Below, one piece after another: positions 8,445 through 17,246 of a stretch of DNA of 64,000 bases. How positions within the stretch are numbered: position 1 is the first letter of the stretch; every line of letters starts with the position of its first letter. The notes beneath the pieces were generated by a model. It ran no database searches, was not told where the DNA came from, and saw only the letters and a program-made list of their open reading frames with translations. The stretch is from Phreatobacter sp. Its GTDB lineage: Bacteria; Pseudomonadota; Alphaproteobacteria; Rhizobiales; Phreatobacteraceae. The position numbers and the translations under genes were made by a program. The stretch is from positions 248,001 through 312,000 of the forward strand of contig NZ_JAEULY010000015.1 of the NCBI RefSeq assembly GCF_016793595.1, in the 5' to 3' direction.

Positions 8445-9059
8445 TCAGCTCCGCGCAGCCACGGCCACCGCCGCCCCGGCCATCACGGCTCCCGTCCCGC
8501 GATTGACGAGGCGCATGGCGCGCGGGCTTGAGATGAGCCGGCGCGCGCGGGACGCCGCCAGCGCATAGGTCCACATCGCCGCCGAGAGGATCAGCATCAT
8601 CGTAACGGCCAGTTCCATCGCCAGCAGCGGCGTCAGCGCGGCGAGATCGACCACCAGCGGCAGGATCGAGACGAAGAAGACCATGACCTTGGCATTGCCC
8701 ATGGTCAGCGCGAGACCGCCGAGGAACAGTTTCCAGCCCTCGCCGCGCGCCTGCGGGGCTTCCTTCGGCGCGTCGGCCGGCGCGGTCCAAAGCTTGAACG
8801 CCAGATAGAGCAGATAGGCGACGCCGGCATATTTGATGACCAGGAACAGCGTCTGGAAATTCTGCGCCAGCGCCGCGAGCCCAAGCGCGACGAGCGCGAA
8901 CCAGACGAGGTCGCCGGCGATGACGCCGAAAATGAACGGCGCTGTGCGCCTCGCGCCGACCGCCAGCGTGCGCGCGACGATGGCCGCGACCGCCGGCCCC
9001 GGCGAGAAGGTCGCCATGGCATAGACGCCGCAGAAGACGAGAAAGCCTGACAGATCCAT
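8445..9059 (-). CDS. LysE family translocator (RhtB-like amino acid/metabolite exporter)
   Basis: Inner-membrane exporter of 204 residues with about six hydrophobic segments. The N-terminal half carries the LysE/RhtB signature FSPGPAVAAIVARTLAVGARRTAPFIFGV (about 18-46, read in parts), and GNAKVMVFF lies near 121-129. These proteins export amino acids or similar small molecules; the substrate is not predictable here. The gene follows the hemolysin III-like gene after 33 bp on the same strand and may share its transcript. Confidence 0.88.
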   Translation of the reverse strand: MDLSGFLVFCGVYAMATFSPGPAVAAIVARTLAVGARRTAPFIFGVIAGDLVWFALVALGLAALAQNFQTLFLVIKYAGVAYLLYLAFKLWTAPADAPKEAPQARGEGWKLFLGGLALTMGNAKVMVFFVSILPLVVDLAALTPLLAMELAVTMMLILSAAMWTYALAASRARRLISSPRAMRLVNRGTGAVMAGAAVAVAARS

Positions 9060-9092
9060 CGCAGCCGCTCTTCTGGTTGCCCGGAGGTCGTC

Positions 9093-9761
9093 TCAGATGG
9101 AGAGCGCGACGCCGTTCAGCACGGCCACATACTGGCACGCCGCGGCGACGAGCACGAATCCGTGCCAGATGGCGTTCTGGAAACGCAGCGACTGCCAGAG
9201 GTGGAAGATCACGCCCGCCGAATAGATCAGGCCGCCCACGACCAGCATCACGATGGCCGGCATCGGCAGGGTCGCGAAGACCTGATGGGCGATGGCGACG
9301 CCACTCCAGGCGATGGCGAGATAGAGCAGCACGGCGACGCGGTCGTAGCGGCCGGGCGCCGCGAGCTTCAACACCGCGCCGGCAAGGCCGGCGACCCAGA
9401 CGCCCGCCAGCATCGCATAGGCCTCACCGGTGCCGGCATGGATCATGAACGGCGTATAGGTGCCGGCGATCAGCAGGTAGATGGCGGCATGGTCGAAGCG
9501 GCGCAAAATCCATTTGGTCCGCGACACCGGCCACATATTGTAGGCGGCCGACATGGCCATGACCGTGATCAGCGTCGCCGCATAGACGACCAGCGACGAG
9601 ACAGTGGCGAGTTCGGCGCGATAGAGCCCGATGCCGACCAGGGCGCCGGCGGCAAAGACCGCCGCGACCACGCCGAGGCCATGGACGACGCCGTCGGCGA
9701 TCATCTCGGCCCGATCATAGCGCCAGGTCAGGCCCAGCGGGCGGCCGTCTTCGGCACTCAT
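9093..9761 (-). CDS. Hemolysin III family membrane protein (YqfA/PAQR-like)
   Basis: Integral membrane protein of 222 residues with seven predicted helices. Family hallmarks are an early DGVVHGLG motif (about 24-31), the central RRFDHAAIYLLIAGTYTPF region (near 86-104) and a C-terminal WHGFVLVAAACQY with conserved histidine. The scattered histidines and aspartate resemble the metal site of PAQR hydrolases. Physiological role in bacteria is poorly defined and the name does not imply haemolysis. The 144 bp upstream (9762-9905) contain no gene and should hold its promoter. Confidence 0.88.
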   Translation of the reverse strand: MSAEDGRPLGLTWRYDRAEMIADGVVHGLGVVAAVFAAGALVGIGLYRAELATVSSLVVYAATLITVMAMSAAYNMWPVSRTKWILRRFDHAAIYLLIAGTYTPFMIHAGTGEAYAMLAGVWVAGLAGAVLKLAAPGRYDRVAVLLYLAIAWSGVAIAHQVFATLPMPAIVMLVVGGLIYSAGVIFHLWQSLRFQNAIWHGFVLVAAACQYVAVLNGVALSI

Positions 9762-9905
9762 CGGCGAACCATTGCTGAAATGCCACGCGGCATCTGTGAA
9801 ACCTGTCTCAGGATGCCTGCCGGCGCTTCGCCGTCAAGCTTCGATCGCCGCGCCATTCTGTCTCGGCTGATGGCGGGCTGATGACGAGGGCAAGGCCGTC
9901 GCGCG

Positions 9906-11024
9906 TCATTCGGGAAGCGCGTGGGCGATGACCTTGCGCATCAGCGTCGGGAAGGCCTCGTCCGGCACTTCCGCCAGCGCGATCCACCGGCTGCCGGCGG
10001 GCGCGGCAAAGCCGGCCGGTGCTGCCGCGCGGAACACGGTCAGCTCCAGCGGAAAATGCGTGAAGACGTGGGCCACCGTCCCCGCCAGCCGCATGAACGA
10101 CAGTGCGAGCGGGGCGGCATCGAGTGCTCTCGCCGCGTCGAAATCCGCCGACCATTCGGTGCCCGGCACCTCCGCCATGCCGCCGAGCAGGCCCCGCGCG
10201 GGCCTCGTCCTCACCAGCAGATGCCCGTCCTCGCGCACCACAACGAAGGCAGCGCCGCGCCGGAGCACGCCGGCCTTTTTCGGCGCCTTGCGCGGATAGG
10301 TCTCCTGCGTGCCCTCGGCGCAGGCCCGGCACCAGACGTTCAGCGGGCACAGCGCGCTCGCCGGCCGCTTCGGCGTGCAGATGGTCGCGCCGAGATCCAT
10401 CATGGCCTGCGCGAAATCGCTGGGCCGTCCGGCATCGAGCAGTTCCGCCACCCGCGCCTTGATCAGCGGCTTCGCCGCCGGCAACTCGGTCTCGATGGCA
10501 TCGAGCCGCGTCACCACGCGCTCGACATTGCCGTCGACCACCGCCGCCGGCCTGCCGAAGGCGATCGCCGCAATGGCCGCCGCCGTATAGTCGCCGATGC
10601 CCGGCAGGGCGCGCAGGCCCTCGACCGTATCGGGAAAGCGCCCGTCATGGTTCTGCGTCACCGCGATGGCGCAGGCGTGCAGGTTGCGCGCCCGCGAATA
10701 GTAGCCGAGCCCGGCCCATGCACGCATCACCTCCTCGATGGGCGCCACGGCGAGGCTCGCCACATCCGGCCAGCGGGCAAGGAAAGCGGTGAAATAGGGC
10801 CCGACCGCCGCGACCGTCGTCTGCTGCAGCATGATCTCCGACAGCCAGACGCGGTAGGGATCGACGGCCTCGCCCGGCAGGGCGCGCCAGGGCAGCCGCC
10901 GGCGATGCCGGTCGTACCAGCCAAGCAGGGCGGCGGCCTCGCGCGAGGTTTCCCGCGCGGCGGGGGAGCGTGCTAGTCTGGGCTTCACGAGGCTGGGACT
11001 CATCGAGGCCGACACTGGCCTCAT
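9906..11024 (-). CDS. mutY: A/G-specific adenine DNA glycosylase
   Basis: Base-excision repair enzyme that removes adenine mispaired with 8-oxoguanine, 372 residues. Visible features are the catalytic glutamate motif LSEIMLQQT, the helix-hairpin-helix LPGIGDYTAAAI with downstream VDGNVERV, and a C-terminal NUDIX-like MutT domain (from about residue 250). The iron-sulfur loop is odd: three expected cysteines are present (about C216, C226, C232), but the second ligand position is serine (S223, codon AGC at 10356-10358). An extra cysteine follows at C235. ATG 11003 is an alternative start. The gene diverges from the DUF721 gene across only 27 bp. Confidence 0.95.
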   Translation of the reverse strand: MRPVSASMSPSLVKPRLARSPAARETSREAAALLGWYDRHRRRLPWRALPGEAVDPYRVWLSEIMLQQTTVAAVGPYFTAFLARWPDVASLAVAPIEEVMRAWAGLGYYSRARNLHACAIAVTQNHDGRFPDTVEGLRALPGIGDYTAAAIAAIAFGRPAAVVDGNVERVVTRLDAIETELPAAKPLIKARVAELLDAGRPSDFAQAMMDLGATICTPKRPASALCPLNVWCRACAEGTQETYPRKAPKKAGVLRRGAAFVVVREDGHLLVRTRPARGLLGGMAEVPGTEWSADFDAARALDAAPLALSFMRLAGTVAHVFTHFPLELTVFRAAAPAGFAAPAGSRWIALAEVPDEAFPTLMRKVIAHALPE

Positions 11025-11051
11025 CGACCGTCCCGTTCAACCGGCGCAACC

Positions 11052-11555
11052 ATGAGTTCACAGACGTTCCGTCCAAGGGGACCGCGACCGCTGGCCGATA
11101 TCGCCGCCGCGCCCATCGCCGGCGCGCTGCGCCAGGCCGGCTTCGCCGCCACGGAAGTCGTCACCCGCTGGGACGAGATCGTCGGCGAAGACCTCGCCCG
11201 CCGCTCCGCTCCCGTGAAGATCGCCTGGCCGCGCCGGCCGCAGGGACGCGATGCCGGCGAGCAGGAGCCGGGCACGTTGCACATCCGCGTCGAGACGCCC
11301 TTCGCGCTGGATATCCAGCATCTCAGCGCCACCATCGTCGAACGGGTCAATGCCTTTTTCGGGTGGCGCTGCGTCGCGAACGTCCGGCTGTCGCAGGCGC
11401 CGCTCGCGCCGCGCAAGCCCAAGCCCGCGCGCCCGGCGCCGCCGGACGAAGCCCGCCTCGCAAAAGCCATCGAAACGGTCGAGGACGAGGCGCTGCGCCG
11501 CTCGCTTGACCGTCTCGGCCGCGCCATCGGCAGGGCCCCGGCGGGAACGCGGTGA
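11052..11555 (+). CDS. DUF721 (DciA-like) protein
   Basis: A 167-residue protein of the DUF721 family. The conserved part is WDEIVGEDLARRSAPVKI followed by LHIRVETPFALDIQHLSATIVERVNAFFGWRCVANVRLSQ, the KH-like fold seen in DciA, a loader of the replicative helicase DnaB in many bacteria lacking DnaC. The C-terminal third is proline- and charge-rich. The divergent arrangement with mutY is common in the Hyphomicrobiales. A helicase-loading role is inferred from family membership. Confidence 0.85.
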   Translation: MSSQTFRPRGPRPLADIAAAPIAGALRQAGFAATEVVTRWDEIVGEDLARRSAPVKIAWPRRPQGRDAGEQEPGTLHIRVETPFALDIQHLSATIVERVNAFFGWRCVANVRLSQAPLAPRKPKPARPAPPDEARLAKAIETVEDEALRRSLDRLGRAIGRAPAGTR

Positions 11556-11610
11556 CGCCATTCGCCGTTTCTGGTAATCGTGATCCTCAAATCCCAGTGC
11601 AGGAACCGTC

Positions 11611-11889
11611 ATGACATCAGCGATTCCCACCGCCCTCGCCGCTCTCGCAATCGCCCTGTCCGCAGGCGCCGCCAGCGCGCAGGTGATGCAGGACGAGACC
11701 CGCGACCGCGTGCTCCTCGTCCACCAGAGCCGCGGCACGCTCGCGCCCGGCACGGCGCCGAAATGCTTCCCCTCGAATGTCGACGACACCGTCGCGGGCT
11801 CGCAGTACCAGTGCCCGATGGCGCGCCGCAACGGCCAGCCGCGCTACCCGACGGCGCGCAGCTTCTGGGGCCTGTTCGGCGGCTACTGA
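11611..11889 (+). CDS. Small secreted protein of unknown function
   Basis: A 92-residue protein with a clear Sec signal peptide (residues 1-23, ending SAGAASA before Q24). The mature part is about 69 residues with two cysteines (in PKCFP and YQCPM) that could form a disulfide in the periplasm. No family is recognised. It lies 55 bp after the DUF721 gene and is convergent with the histidine phosphatase gene, whose stop is 4 bp away. Codon use matches its neighbours. Confidence 0.7.
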   Translation: MTSAIPTALAALAIALSAGAASAQVMQDETRDRVLLVHQSRGTLAPGTAPKCFPSNVDDTVAGSQYQCPMARRNGQPRYPTARSFWGLFGGY

Positions 11890-11893
11890 GGTT

Positions 11894-12490
11894 CTACGGC
11901 GTCTCGACCGTGAAGCGCGGTCCGTCGAAGACATAGACGACGCCCTGCCGCACGAAGACCTCGGCGGCCTTCTGGCGGCTCATGCTCGCGGTGAGCGCCA
12001 TCAGCGCCCGGCCGACCCCGCCATGGGCGACCACCACGCTCGGCCGCTCGATCTGCGCCATGAAGGCGCCGAGCCGTTCCGCCACCGTCTCGTAGTTCTC
12101 GCCGCCCGGCGGCGAGACATGCCACTTGTCGGCGATGCGGGCTTCGGCGACGACAGGCGAGCGGGCCTCGACCTCGGGCCAGGTCAGGCCCTCCCAATCG
12201 CCGAACGAGACCTCCTTCAGCCGGTCGTCGGTCCGATAGGCCGGCGGATGCAGGCCGAGCCGGGCCCGCAGGATCTCCATGGTTTCGCGGGTGCGCGACA
12301 GCGGGCTCGCCCAGTAGGCGAGGTCCTCGTAGCGCGCGTCCAGCCGGGCGAGGATGGCGCCGGTCTCCTCGGCCTGCACGCGTCCGACATCGTTCAGCGG
12401 AATGTCGCGCTGGCCCTGCAGGCGGCCCTCGGCGTTCCAGTCGGTCTCGCCGTGGCGGATGAAATAGAGCTTCGGCAGGGTCTGGTGCAT
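11894..12490 (-). CDS. Histidine phosphatase family protein (phosphoglycerate mutase-like)
   Basis: Branch 1 histidine phosphatase, 198 residues. The catalytic motif RHGETDWN contains the phosphorylated histidine (H13). It is followed by LQGQRDIPLNDVGRVQA, SPLSRTRETMEI, the VSFGDWEG region and the second histidine in VVVAHGGVGRAL. Substrate cannot be assigned; related proteins act on phosphosugars, alpha-ribazole phosphate or other phosphoesters. The start at 12490 (MHQTLPKLYF) leaves the usual short lead before the motif. It diverges from lspA. Confidence 0.9.
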   Translation of the reverse strand: MHQTLPKLYFIRHGETDWNAEGRLQGQRDIPLNDVGRVQAEETGAILARLDARYEDLAYWASPLSRTRETMEILRARLGLHPPAYRTDDRLKEVSFGDWEGLTWPEVEARSPVVAEARIADKWHVSPPGGENYETVAERLGAFMAQIERPSVVVAHGGVGRALMALTASMSRQKAAEVFVRQGVVYVFDGPRFTVETP

Positions 12491-12622
12491 GGCGTCGGTC
12501 TGAATGTGTCCAGGCGGATATGTCCCCGACCGGCGCGGATGTCGAGACATTCCCGCGCGAAACAGGCTTGACCTTGGCGCGCCGGCGAGCCACGTCCGGC
12601 ATCGACCAGCGAAGGAAGCCCC

Positions 12623-13132
12623 GTGACGCCATCGCCCTATTTCCGTGCCGGCCTCATCGCGCTCGTCGTGGCGCTCGCCATCGACCAGGGGTTCAAGCTC
12701 GCCATGCTGTACGGCGTCGGCATGGTCACGGGTCAGGTGATCACGCTCGCGCCGGTGCTCGACCTGGTCATGGCCTGGAACTACGGCGTCTCGTTCGGCC
12801 TGTTCCAGCAGGACAGCGAACTGGGGCAATGGGCGCTGGTGGCGTTCAAGATCGGCGCGGTCGCGCTGATCGCGTGGTGGCTGTGGAAGGCGGAGAGCCG
12901 CTTCACCGCCATCGCGCTCGGCCTGATCGCCGGCGGCGCGCTCGGCAACGGCATAGATCGCGTCATCCATGGCGCGGTGGCCGACTTCTTCGCCTTCCAT
13001 ATCACCACGTCCACCTGGCAGTTCCGCTGGTACGTGTTCAACCTCGCCGATGTCGCCATCGTTGCCGGGGTCGGCCTGCTTCTGTATGAGTCCCTCTTCG
13101 GCGGTTCCTCGACCGCCTCGAAATCGGCATGA
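12623..13132 (+). CDS. lspA: Lipoprotein signal peptidase (signal peptidase II)
   Basis: Inner-membrane aspartyl protease, 169 residues, with four membrane segments; it cleaves prolipoprotein signal peptides after diacylglyceryl attachment. The family blocks are AIDQGFK near residue 20, WNYGVSFG (52-59), GGALGNGIDR (104-113) and FNLADVAI (139-146). The conserved aspartates in VAD (D121) and NLAD (D143) fit the catalytic dyad. The start codon is GTG. The downstream cleavage substrates may include the L,D-transpeptidase-like lipoprotein at 31966-32550 and the surface lipoprotein at 43937-44509. Confidence 0.95.
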   Translation: MTPSPYFRAGLIALVVALAIDQGFKLAMLYGVGMVTGQVITLAPVLDLVMAWNYGVSFGLFQQDSELGQWALVAFKIGAVALIAWWLWKAESRFTAIALGLIAGGALGNGIDRVIHGAVADFFAFHITTSTWQFRWYVFNLADVAIVAGVGLLLYESLFGGSSTASKSA

Positions 13133-13196
13133 TCCTGATGGATAGAGCCGCATTCGCAAGGGGCGACCGGCCCTCCCGTCCTGAAGGGTGACCAAC

Positions 13197-13886
13197 ATGA
13201 CGCGCATCCGCACCGCCGTTCTGGCGACCGCGATCTGCCTTTCCGCCGGCGCCGCCGGCGCCCAGTCCCAGGATACGAGCGGCATCGAGCGCTCGCTGTT
13301 CCAGGGTCTGCTGAGCGGCCTCGGCGTAACCGGCGACGAGCGGCCGCCGATCGACTACCGCGAGCGCGCGCCCCTCGTCCTGCCACGCAGCAACAACCTG
13401 CCACCGCCGCAGGAAGCGGGCGCCGCCCGCAACCCCAACTGGCCGAACGACCCGGACGTCGCGCGCGCCCGCGCCGCGGGTCTTGCCGCCAACGCCCCCA
13501 TCGTCCGCGACGATAACGGCCGCACCCTGACCAATGCCGAGATGCGCGCCCGTCAGGGCGGCGGCGGCTGGTTCGGCGGCGGACGCGTCGATGCGACGCG
13601 CCAGCAGTCCGAGGCGCAGATCGCCGCGCCCGCCACCGCATCCCAGATGGGCGTCCAGCCGATCTGGTCTCAGGTCGGCTCGCTGTTCGGCTCGTCGCGC
13701 GACAACGAGGTCGTTGCCTTCCCCGGCGAAGCGCCGCGCCGCCGTCTGGTCGAGCCGCCGCCGGGCTACCGCACCGCTTCGCCGGATGCGCCCTACGGAC
13801 CGGTCGGCCGGCGTCCGGAAGATCCGCATGCCGCCTATAACCGCCAGTCCCCGGGGCAGGACCCCGCCGCCGGCACCGGTCGCTGA
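13197..13886 (+). CDS. Secreted protein of unknown function, low-complexity
   Basis: A 229-residue exported protein with a signal peptide (residues 1-20, ending GAAGA before QSQ). The mature chain is rich in Pro, Arg, Gly and Ala and looks largely disordered, with a GGGGWFGGGR patch near residue 121. The start at ATG 13197 is preferred over GTG 13188 because GAAGGG ends 8 bp before it. It sits 64 bp after lspA and 16 bp before the DUF2093 gene, on the same strand. Alphaproteobacterial genomes often carry a similar unnamed secreted protein after lspA; function is unknown. Confidence 0.75.
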   Translation: MTRIRTAVLATAICLSAGAAGAQSQDTSGIERSLFQGLLSGLGVTGDERPPIDYRERAPLVLPRSNNLPPPQEAGAARNPNWPNDPDVARARAAGLAANAPIVRDDNGRTLTNAEMRARQGGGGWFGGGRVDATRQQSEAQIAAPATASQMGVQPIWSQVGSLFGSSRDNEVVAFPGEAPRRRLVEPPPGYRTASPDAPYGPVGRRPEDPHAAYNRQSPGQDPAAGTGR

Positions 13887-13902
13887 GGCAGGGCCTGCCA
13901 TC

Positions 13903-14139
13903 ATGCTGAACCGCCTGTCAGGCCGGCCGACCGATGGCGAGGCTGAAATCCGCTATCTGGACGGCGACTACCGCGTCATCCGGCCGGGTGCCTATGTGCG
14001 CTGCGCCGTGACCGGCCAGCACATCCTGCTCGACGACCTGAAATACTGGAGCGTCGCGCATCAGGAGGCCTATGCCACCCCGGAAGCGGTGATGGCCCGG
14101 CTCCACCCCGAGCGGGTCAGACGTCCGGCGGGCGCCTGA
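13903..14139 (+). CDS. DUF2093 family protein
   Basis: A 78-residue protein matching the small DUF2093 family. Conserved features are GEAEIRYLDGDYRVIRPGAYVRCAVTG read across residues 13-39, and ILLDDLKYWSVAHQEAYATPEAV across 41-63. No function is known. The 3' end overlaps that of lpxK by 23 bp in convergent orientation (lpxK stop at 14117), so the two transcripts must collide or read through. The same neighbour relation with lpxK is typical of Hyphomicrobiales. Confidence 0.9.
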   Translation: MLNRLSGRPTDGEAEIRYLDGDYRVIRPGAYVRCAVTGQHILLDDLKYWSVAHQEAYATPEAVMARLHPERVRRPAGA

Positions 14140-15121
14140 CGCCGGCCAGCAGCCGGTCGAGCGCGGCTTCGTCGTCGATCACGGCGCGGACCGGCACCAC
14201 CGTCGCCGCAGCCGCCAGCGCATCGAGGGCCGGCGAGCCCTTCAGCTTCACCGCATCCTTTTCGGTCGTGACCAGCGGTAGGCCGGTGCGCCCGGCCTCC
14301 GCCAGCAACCTGTCGGCGTCGGCATCCCCATAGGCATGGTGGTCGGCGAAGGGGCGCAGCACGGCGTTGCGCGCGCCGGCCTGTCCGAGCGTCTCGGCGA
14401 ATTTCGCGGGGCGGCCGATGCCGCAGAAGGCGAGCACATCGCGGCCGTCCAGCCACTGCGAAATCGCTGGGTCGACCCGGAGCGAGGCCCGCAGCACGGC
14501 ACGGCCGGCAGCGGCGGCCGCCGCCGCGAGACCGTCGCCCGCACGCCCCGCCCCGACCACGACCAGCGCCTCGGCGCGGGCGAGCTGCGGCGCGAACGGC
14601 GCGCGCAGGGGACCCGCCGGCAGCACCAGGCCATTGCCGAGGCCGTGGGCGCCGTCGACGACGAGCAGCGAAAGAGTCTTGGCCAGGGCCGGGTTCTGAA
14701 AACCGTCATCCATCACGATGACGTCCGCGCCGGAGACCGCCGCCAGCCGGGCCCCGGCCAGCCGGTCGCGGGCGACGATCGTCGGCCCGCCGCCGGCGTG
14801 AAGCAGGGCTTCGTCGCCGACTTCCGCGGCCGTCGCATCGGAACCCACCAGCACCGGACCGGCGAGCGAGCCGCCATAGCCGCGCAGCAGCACGACCGGA
14901 CTGCGCCCGCTCGCCCGCAGACGGCTGGCGACCAGCCGCGCGATGGGCGTCTTGCCGGAGCCGCCGACCGTCGGATTACCGATGCAGATGACGGGAATAC
15001 CGGCGTCGGCTCCCGGCTTCGCCATGCGCGCCAGCGTCACGGCGCCGACCGCCCATCCCAGCGGCGCGAGCAGACGGCCCGCAAGGCCGTCGGGATCGGA
15101 CCAGAAGGCCGGGGCCCTCAT
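14117..15121 (-). CDS. lpxK: Tetraacyldisaccharide 4'-kinase
   Basis: Membrane-associated kinase of lipid A synthesis, 334 residues; it phosphorylates the 4' position of tetraacyldisaccharide-1-phosphate to make lipid IVA. The N-terminal APAFW motif, the P-loop in GNPTVGGSGKTP (about 47-58) and the VIVMDDGFQNP motif (about 136-146) are family hallmarks. It is the last gene of a minus-strand cluster running from pmbA, and follows waaA after 7 bp, so Kdo transfer and 4'-phosphorylation are encoded together. Confidence 0.96.
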   Translation of the reverse strand: MRAPAFWSDPDGLAGRLLAPLGWAVGAVTLARMAKPGADAGIPVICIGNPTVGGSGKTPIARLVASRLRASGRSPVVLLRGYGGSLAGPVLVGSDATAAEVGDEALLHAGGGPTIVARDRLAGARLAAVSGADVIVMDDGFQNPALAKTLSLLVVDGAHGLGNGLVLPAGPLRAPFAPQLARAEALVVVGAGRAGDGLAAAAAAAGRAVLRASLRVDPAISQWLDGRDVLAFCGIGRPAKFAETLGQAGARNAVLRPFADHHAYGDADADRLLAEAGRTGLPLVTTEKDAVKLKGSPALDALAAAATVVPVRAVIDDEAALDRLLAGVRRPPDV

Positions 15122-15128
15122 GGCGGCC

Positions 15129-16436
15129 TCACCCCTGCCGCATGGCGAGGGACAGGAAATAGGGCTCGATAGCCGCCAGCGTCCGATCCAGCGCGCCCCC
15201 GAGGGCGGCGACCGCCTCGGCCGCCGCGTCGCGCTGGCGCTGGCGCTCGGCCTTGTCGGTCAGCAGCGACAGCGTCACCTCGGCGAGAGACTGGCTGTCC
15301 CTGACGGCGACGGCGCCGCCGGCCTCGGCCAGCGCCGCATAGACCGCGGCGAAATTGGCGACGTTGGGGCCATGGACGATGGCCGCGCCAAGCTTCGCCG
15401 GCTCGATCGGATTCTGGCCGCCATGGCGGATCAGCGAACCGCCGAGCAAGGCAACCGGGGCCGCCCGATAGAACAGGCCCATCTCGCCGAGCGTGTCGGC
15501 GACATAGACGGCGTGGCGGATCGCCGGCAGCGCGCCTTCCGAACGGCGCACGGCCTGCAGGCCGTCCCGCTCGGCAAGCGCCGCGATGGCCTCGCCGCGC
15601 TCGGGATGGCGCGGCGCGATGATGGTCAGGAGATTGGTGAGCCTCGGCGCCATCAGGCGATGGGCCTCCAGGACGATCTCGTCCTCGCCCTCGTGGGTCG
15701 AGGCGGCGAGGAAGACCGGCCGGTAGCTGATCGCCTTGGCCAGCGCCATGGCGGCATTGGGCTCGGCCTCGGGGGCCGGCACGTCGAACTTGAGGTTGCC
15801 GGTGGTCGAGACGCGCGGCGCACCGAGCGCCTCGACGCGGCGGGCATCGTCCACCGTCTGCATCAGGCACAGCTCGAAGCGCGACAGCAGCGCGCCGATG
15901 GAACGCGGCACGCGCTGCCAGCCGCGAAACGAACGCTCGGACATCCGGCCATTGACCTGGATGAGCGGCGTGCCGCGCGCGGTGGTGCGCATGATCATGT
16001 TCGGCCAGAGCTCGGATTCCGCGAAGATGGCGAGGTCCGGCTCCCAGTGGTTCAGGAAGCGGTCGACATAGGCCGGCACGTCCCAGGGCATGAACTGATG
16101 GATGGCGCCCGGCGGCAGGCGCTTGGCGGCGAGCCTTGCGGCCGACAGCGTGACCGTGGTCACGAGCACCGTCACGCCGCGCGCCTGCAGCCGCTCGACC
16201 AGCGGCACGATCGACAGGAATTCGCCGACGCTCGCGCCGTGCAGCCAGACGAGCCTGCCATGCGGCCGTTCCACGGTCGGCTCGCCCCGACGCTCGCGGA
16301 CGCGGTCCGGGTCTTCCTTGCCGCGCTGCAACCGCCGCCTCGCGACGATTCCGGCAACGAAGGGCGAGAGGACGGCCGTTGCTCGCGCATAGGCGCGCAG
16401 CGGCGCGGGCGTGCGGATGGCGCGCGTGTCACGCAT
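15129..16436 (-). CDS. waaA: 3-deoxy-D-manno-octulosonic acid transferase (Kdo transferase)
   Basis: GT30 glycosyltransferase of the inner membrane, 435 residues, that adds Kdo from CMP-Kdo to lipid IVA. Seen are an N-terminal hydrophobic segment, GRLVWLHGASVGE (about 60-72) with the conserved glutamate, FAESELWPN, VNGRMSERSFRGW, and a C-terminal donor-binding region with GGSLIRHGGQNPIEPA. The start at 16436 is chosen because upstream codons are arginine-rich and lack similarity. It overlaps the acyltransferase gene upstream by 8 bp. Confidence 0.95.
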   Translation of the reverse strand: MRDTRAIRTPAPLRAYARATAVLSPFVAGIVARRRLQRGKEDPDRVRERRGEPTVERPHGRLVWLHGASVGEFLSIVPLVERLQARGVTVLVTTVTLSAARLAAKRLPPGAIHQFMPWDVPAYVDRFLNHWEPDLAIFAESELWPNMIMRTTARGTPLIQVNGRMSERSFRGWQRVPRSIGALLSRFELCLMQTVDDARRVEALGAPRVSTTGNLKFDVPAPEAEPNAAMALAKAISYRPVFLAASTHEGEDEIVLEAHRLMAPRLTNLLTIIAPRHPERGEAIAALAERDGLQAVRRSEGALPAIRHAVYVADTLGEMGLFYRAAPVALLGGSLIRHGGQNPIEPAKLGAAIVHGPNVANFAAVYAALAEAGGAVAVRDSQSLAEVTLSLLTDKAERQRQRDAAAEAVAALGGALDRTLAAIEPYFLSLAMRQG

Positions 16437-17229
16437 GCGCCCGCCCCCGACGCTCGGTGCCCGCCCGCAGCGCCGCCGTCGCCTCGCGCGACGCCGCGAG
16501 TTCGTCAATGGTCGCCTCCGACCACATGGCCGGCGTGGCACGGCCTTCGGCAATGTCATAGGCGCGGGCGGTGGCGTCGTTCATCGCCTGCTCGACCTTC
16601 AGGCGATAGCCCTCAAGCGCTTCCGCGTCGGCGTCGCACGGCACCCAGACCGGCGGGCCGGCGACCACGGCGCCCCTCGAGAACGGCAGGTTGACGCTCG
16701 CCTTGTCCCAGGATTTCAGGTCGATGCGCCGCTTCGTCGCAATCGCGATGGGCAGGATCGGTCGCCCCGACTGTTTCGCCAGCATGACGATGCCGAGCCC
16801 CGCCTTGCGGGCGATTTTCGGCACGTCCGCCGTCAGCGCCACGGTCGTCCCTGCCTCCAGCGCCTCGACCATCTGGAAATAGGCGCCGACGCCGCCCTTG
16901 CGGGCGAACTGGCCGCTGTGGTCGCCGGAGCCCCGGATGGCCCGGATCCCGAGCTTCTCGGCGGCGATGGCGTTCATCTCGCCATCGGCCGAGCGGGAGA
17001 TCAGCACGACCGCGTCATATTCCGGGCGCTTCACGAAGGGCGTCAGGAAGTGCTGGCCGTGCCACATGGCGAAGATCACGGGCAGGTTGGCTTCCGCGTA
17101 GTCGTGGAGGTTGGGCGGATCGAGCGCGAACCGGCCCGTCCGCCAGACGAGCCTCAGGTAGCCGGCAAGAAACGACCCCGCCGCCGAGCGGACGGCGGGC
17201 GAACGCCCCAGTTTCTTGAGGAAGGACAC
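16429..17229 (-). CDS. Lysophospholipid acyltransferase family protein (DUF374)
   Basis: A 266-residue member of DUF374, related to LpxL-type acyltransferases. It shows an acyltransferase-like WHGQHFLTP motif near residue 58, ISRSADGE near 78 and a GLGIVMLAKQSGRPILPI block. Position directly before waaA and lpxK suggests a lipid A-related acylation, but substrate is not established for this family. The start is GTG. It is encoded 17 bp after the DUF4170 gene in the same operon. Confidence 0.85.
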   Translation of the reverse strand: MSFLKKLGRSPAVRSAAGSFLAGYLRLVWRTGRFALDPPNLHDYAEANLPVIFAMWHGQHFLTPFVKRPEYDAVVLISRSADGEMNAIAAEKLGIRAIRGSGDHSGQFARKGGVGAYFQMVEALEAGTTVALTADVPKIARKAGLGIVMLAKQSGRPILPIAIATKRRIDLKSWDKASVNLPFSRGAVVAGPPVWVPCDADAEALEGYRLKVEQAMNDATARAYDIAEGRATPAMWSEATIDELAASREATAALRAGTERRGRAHA

Positions 17230-17246
17230 CGGGCCCGAGCCCGTCC

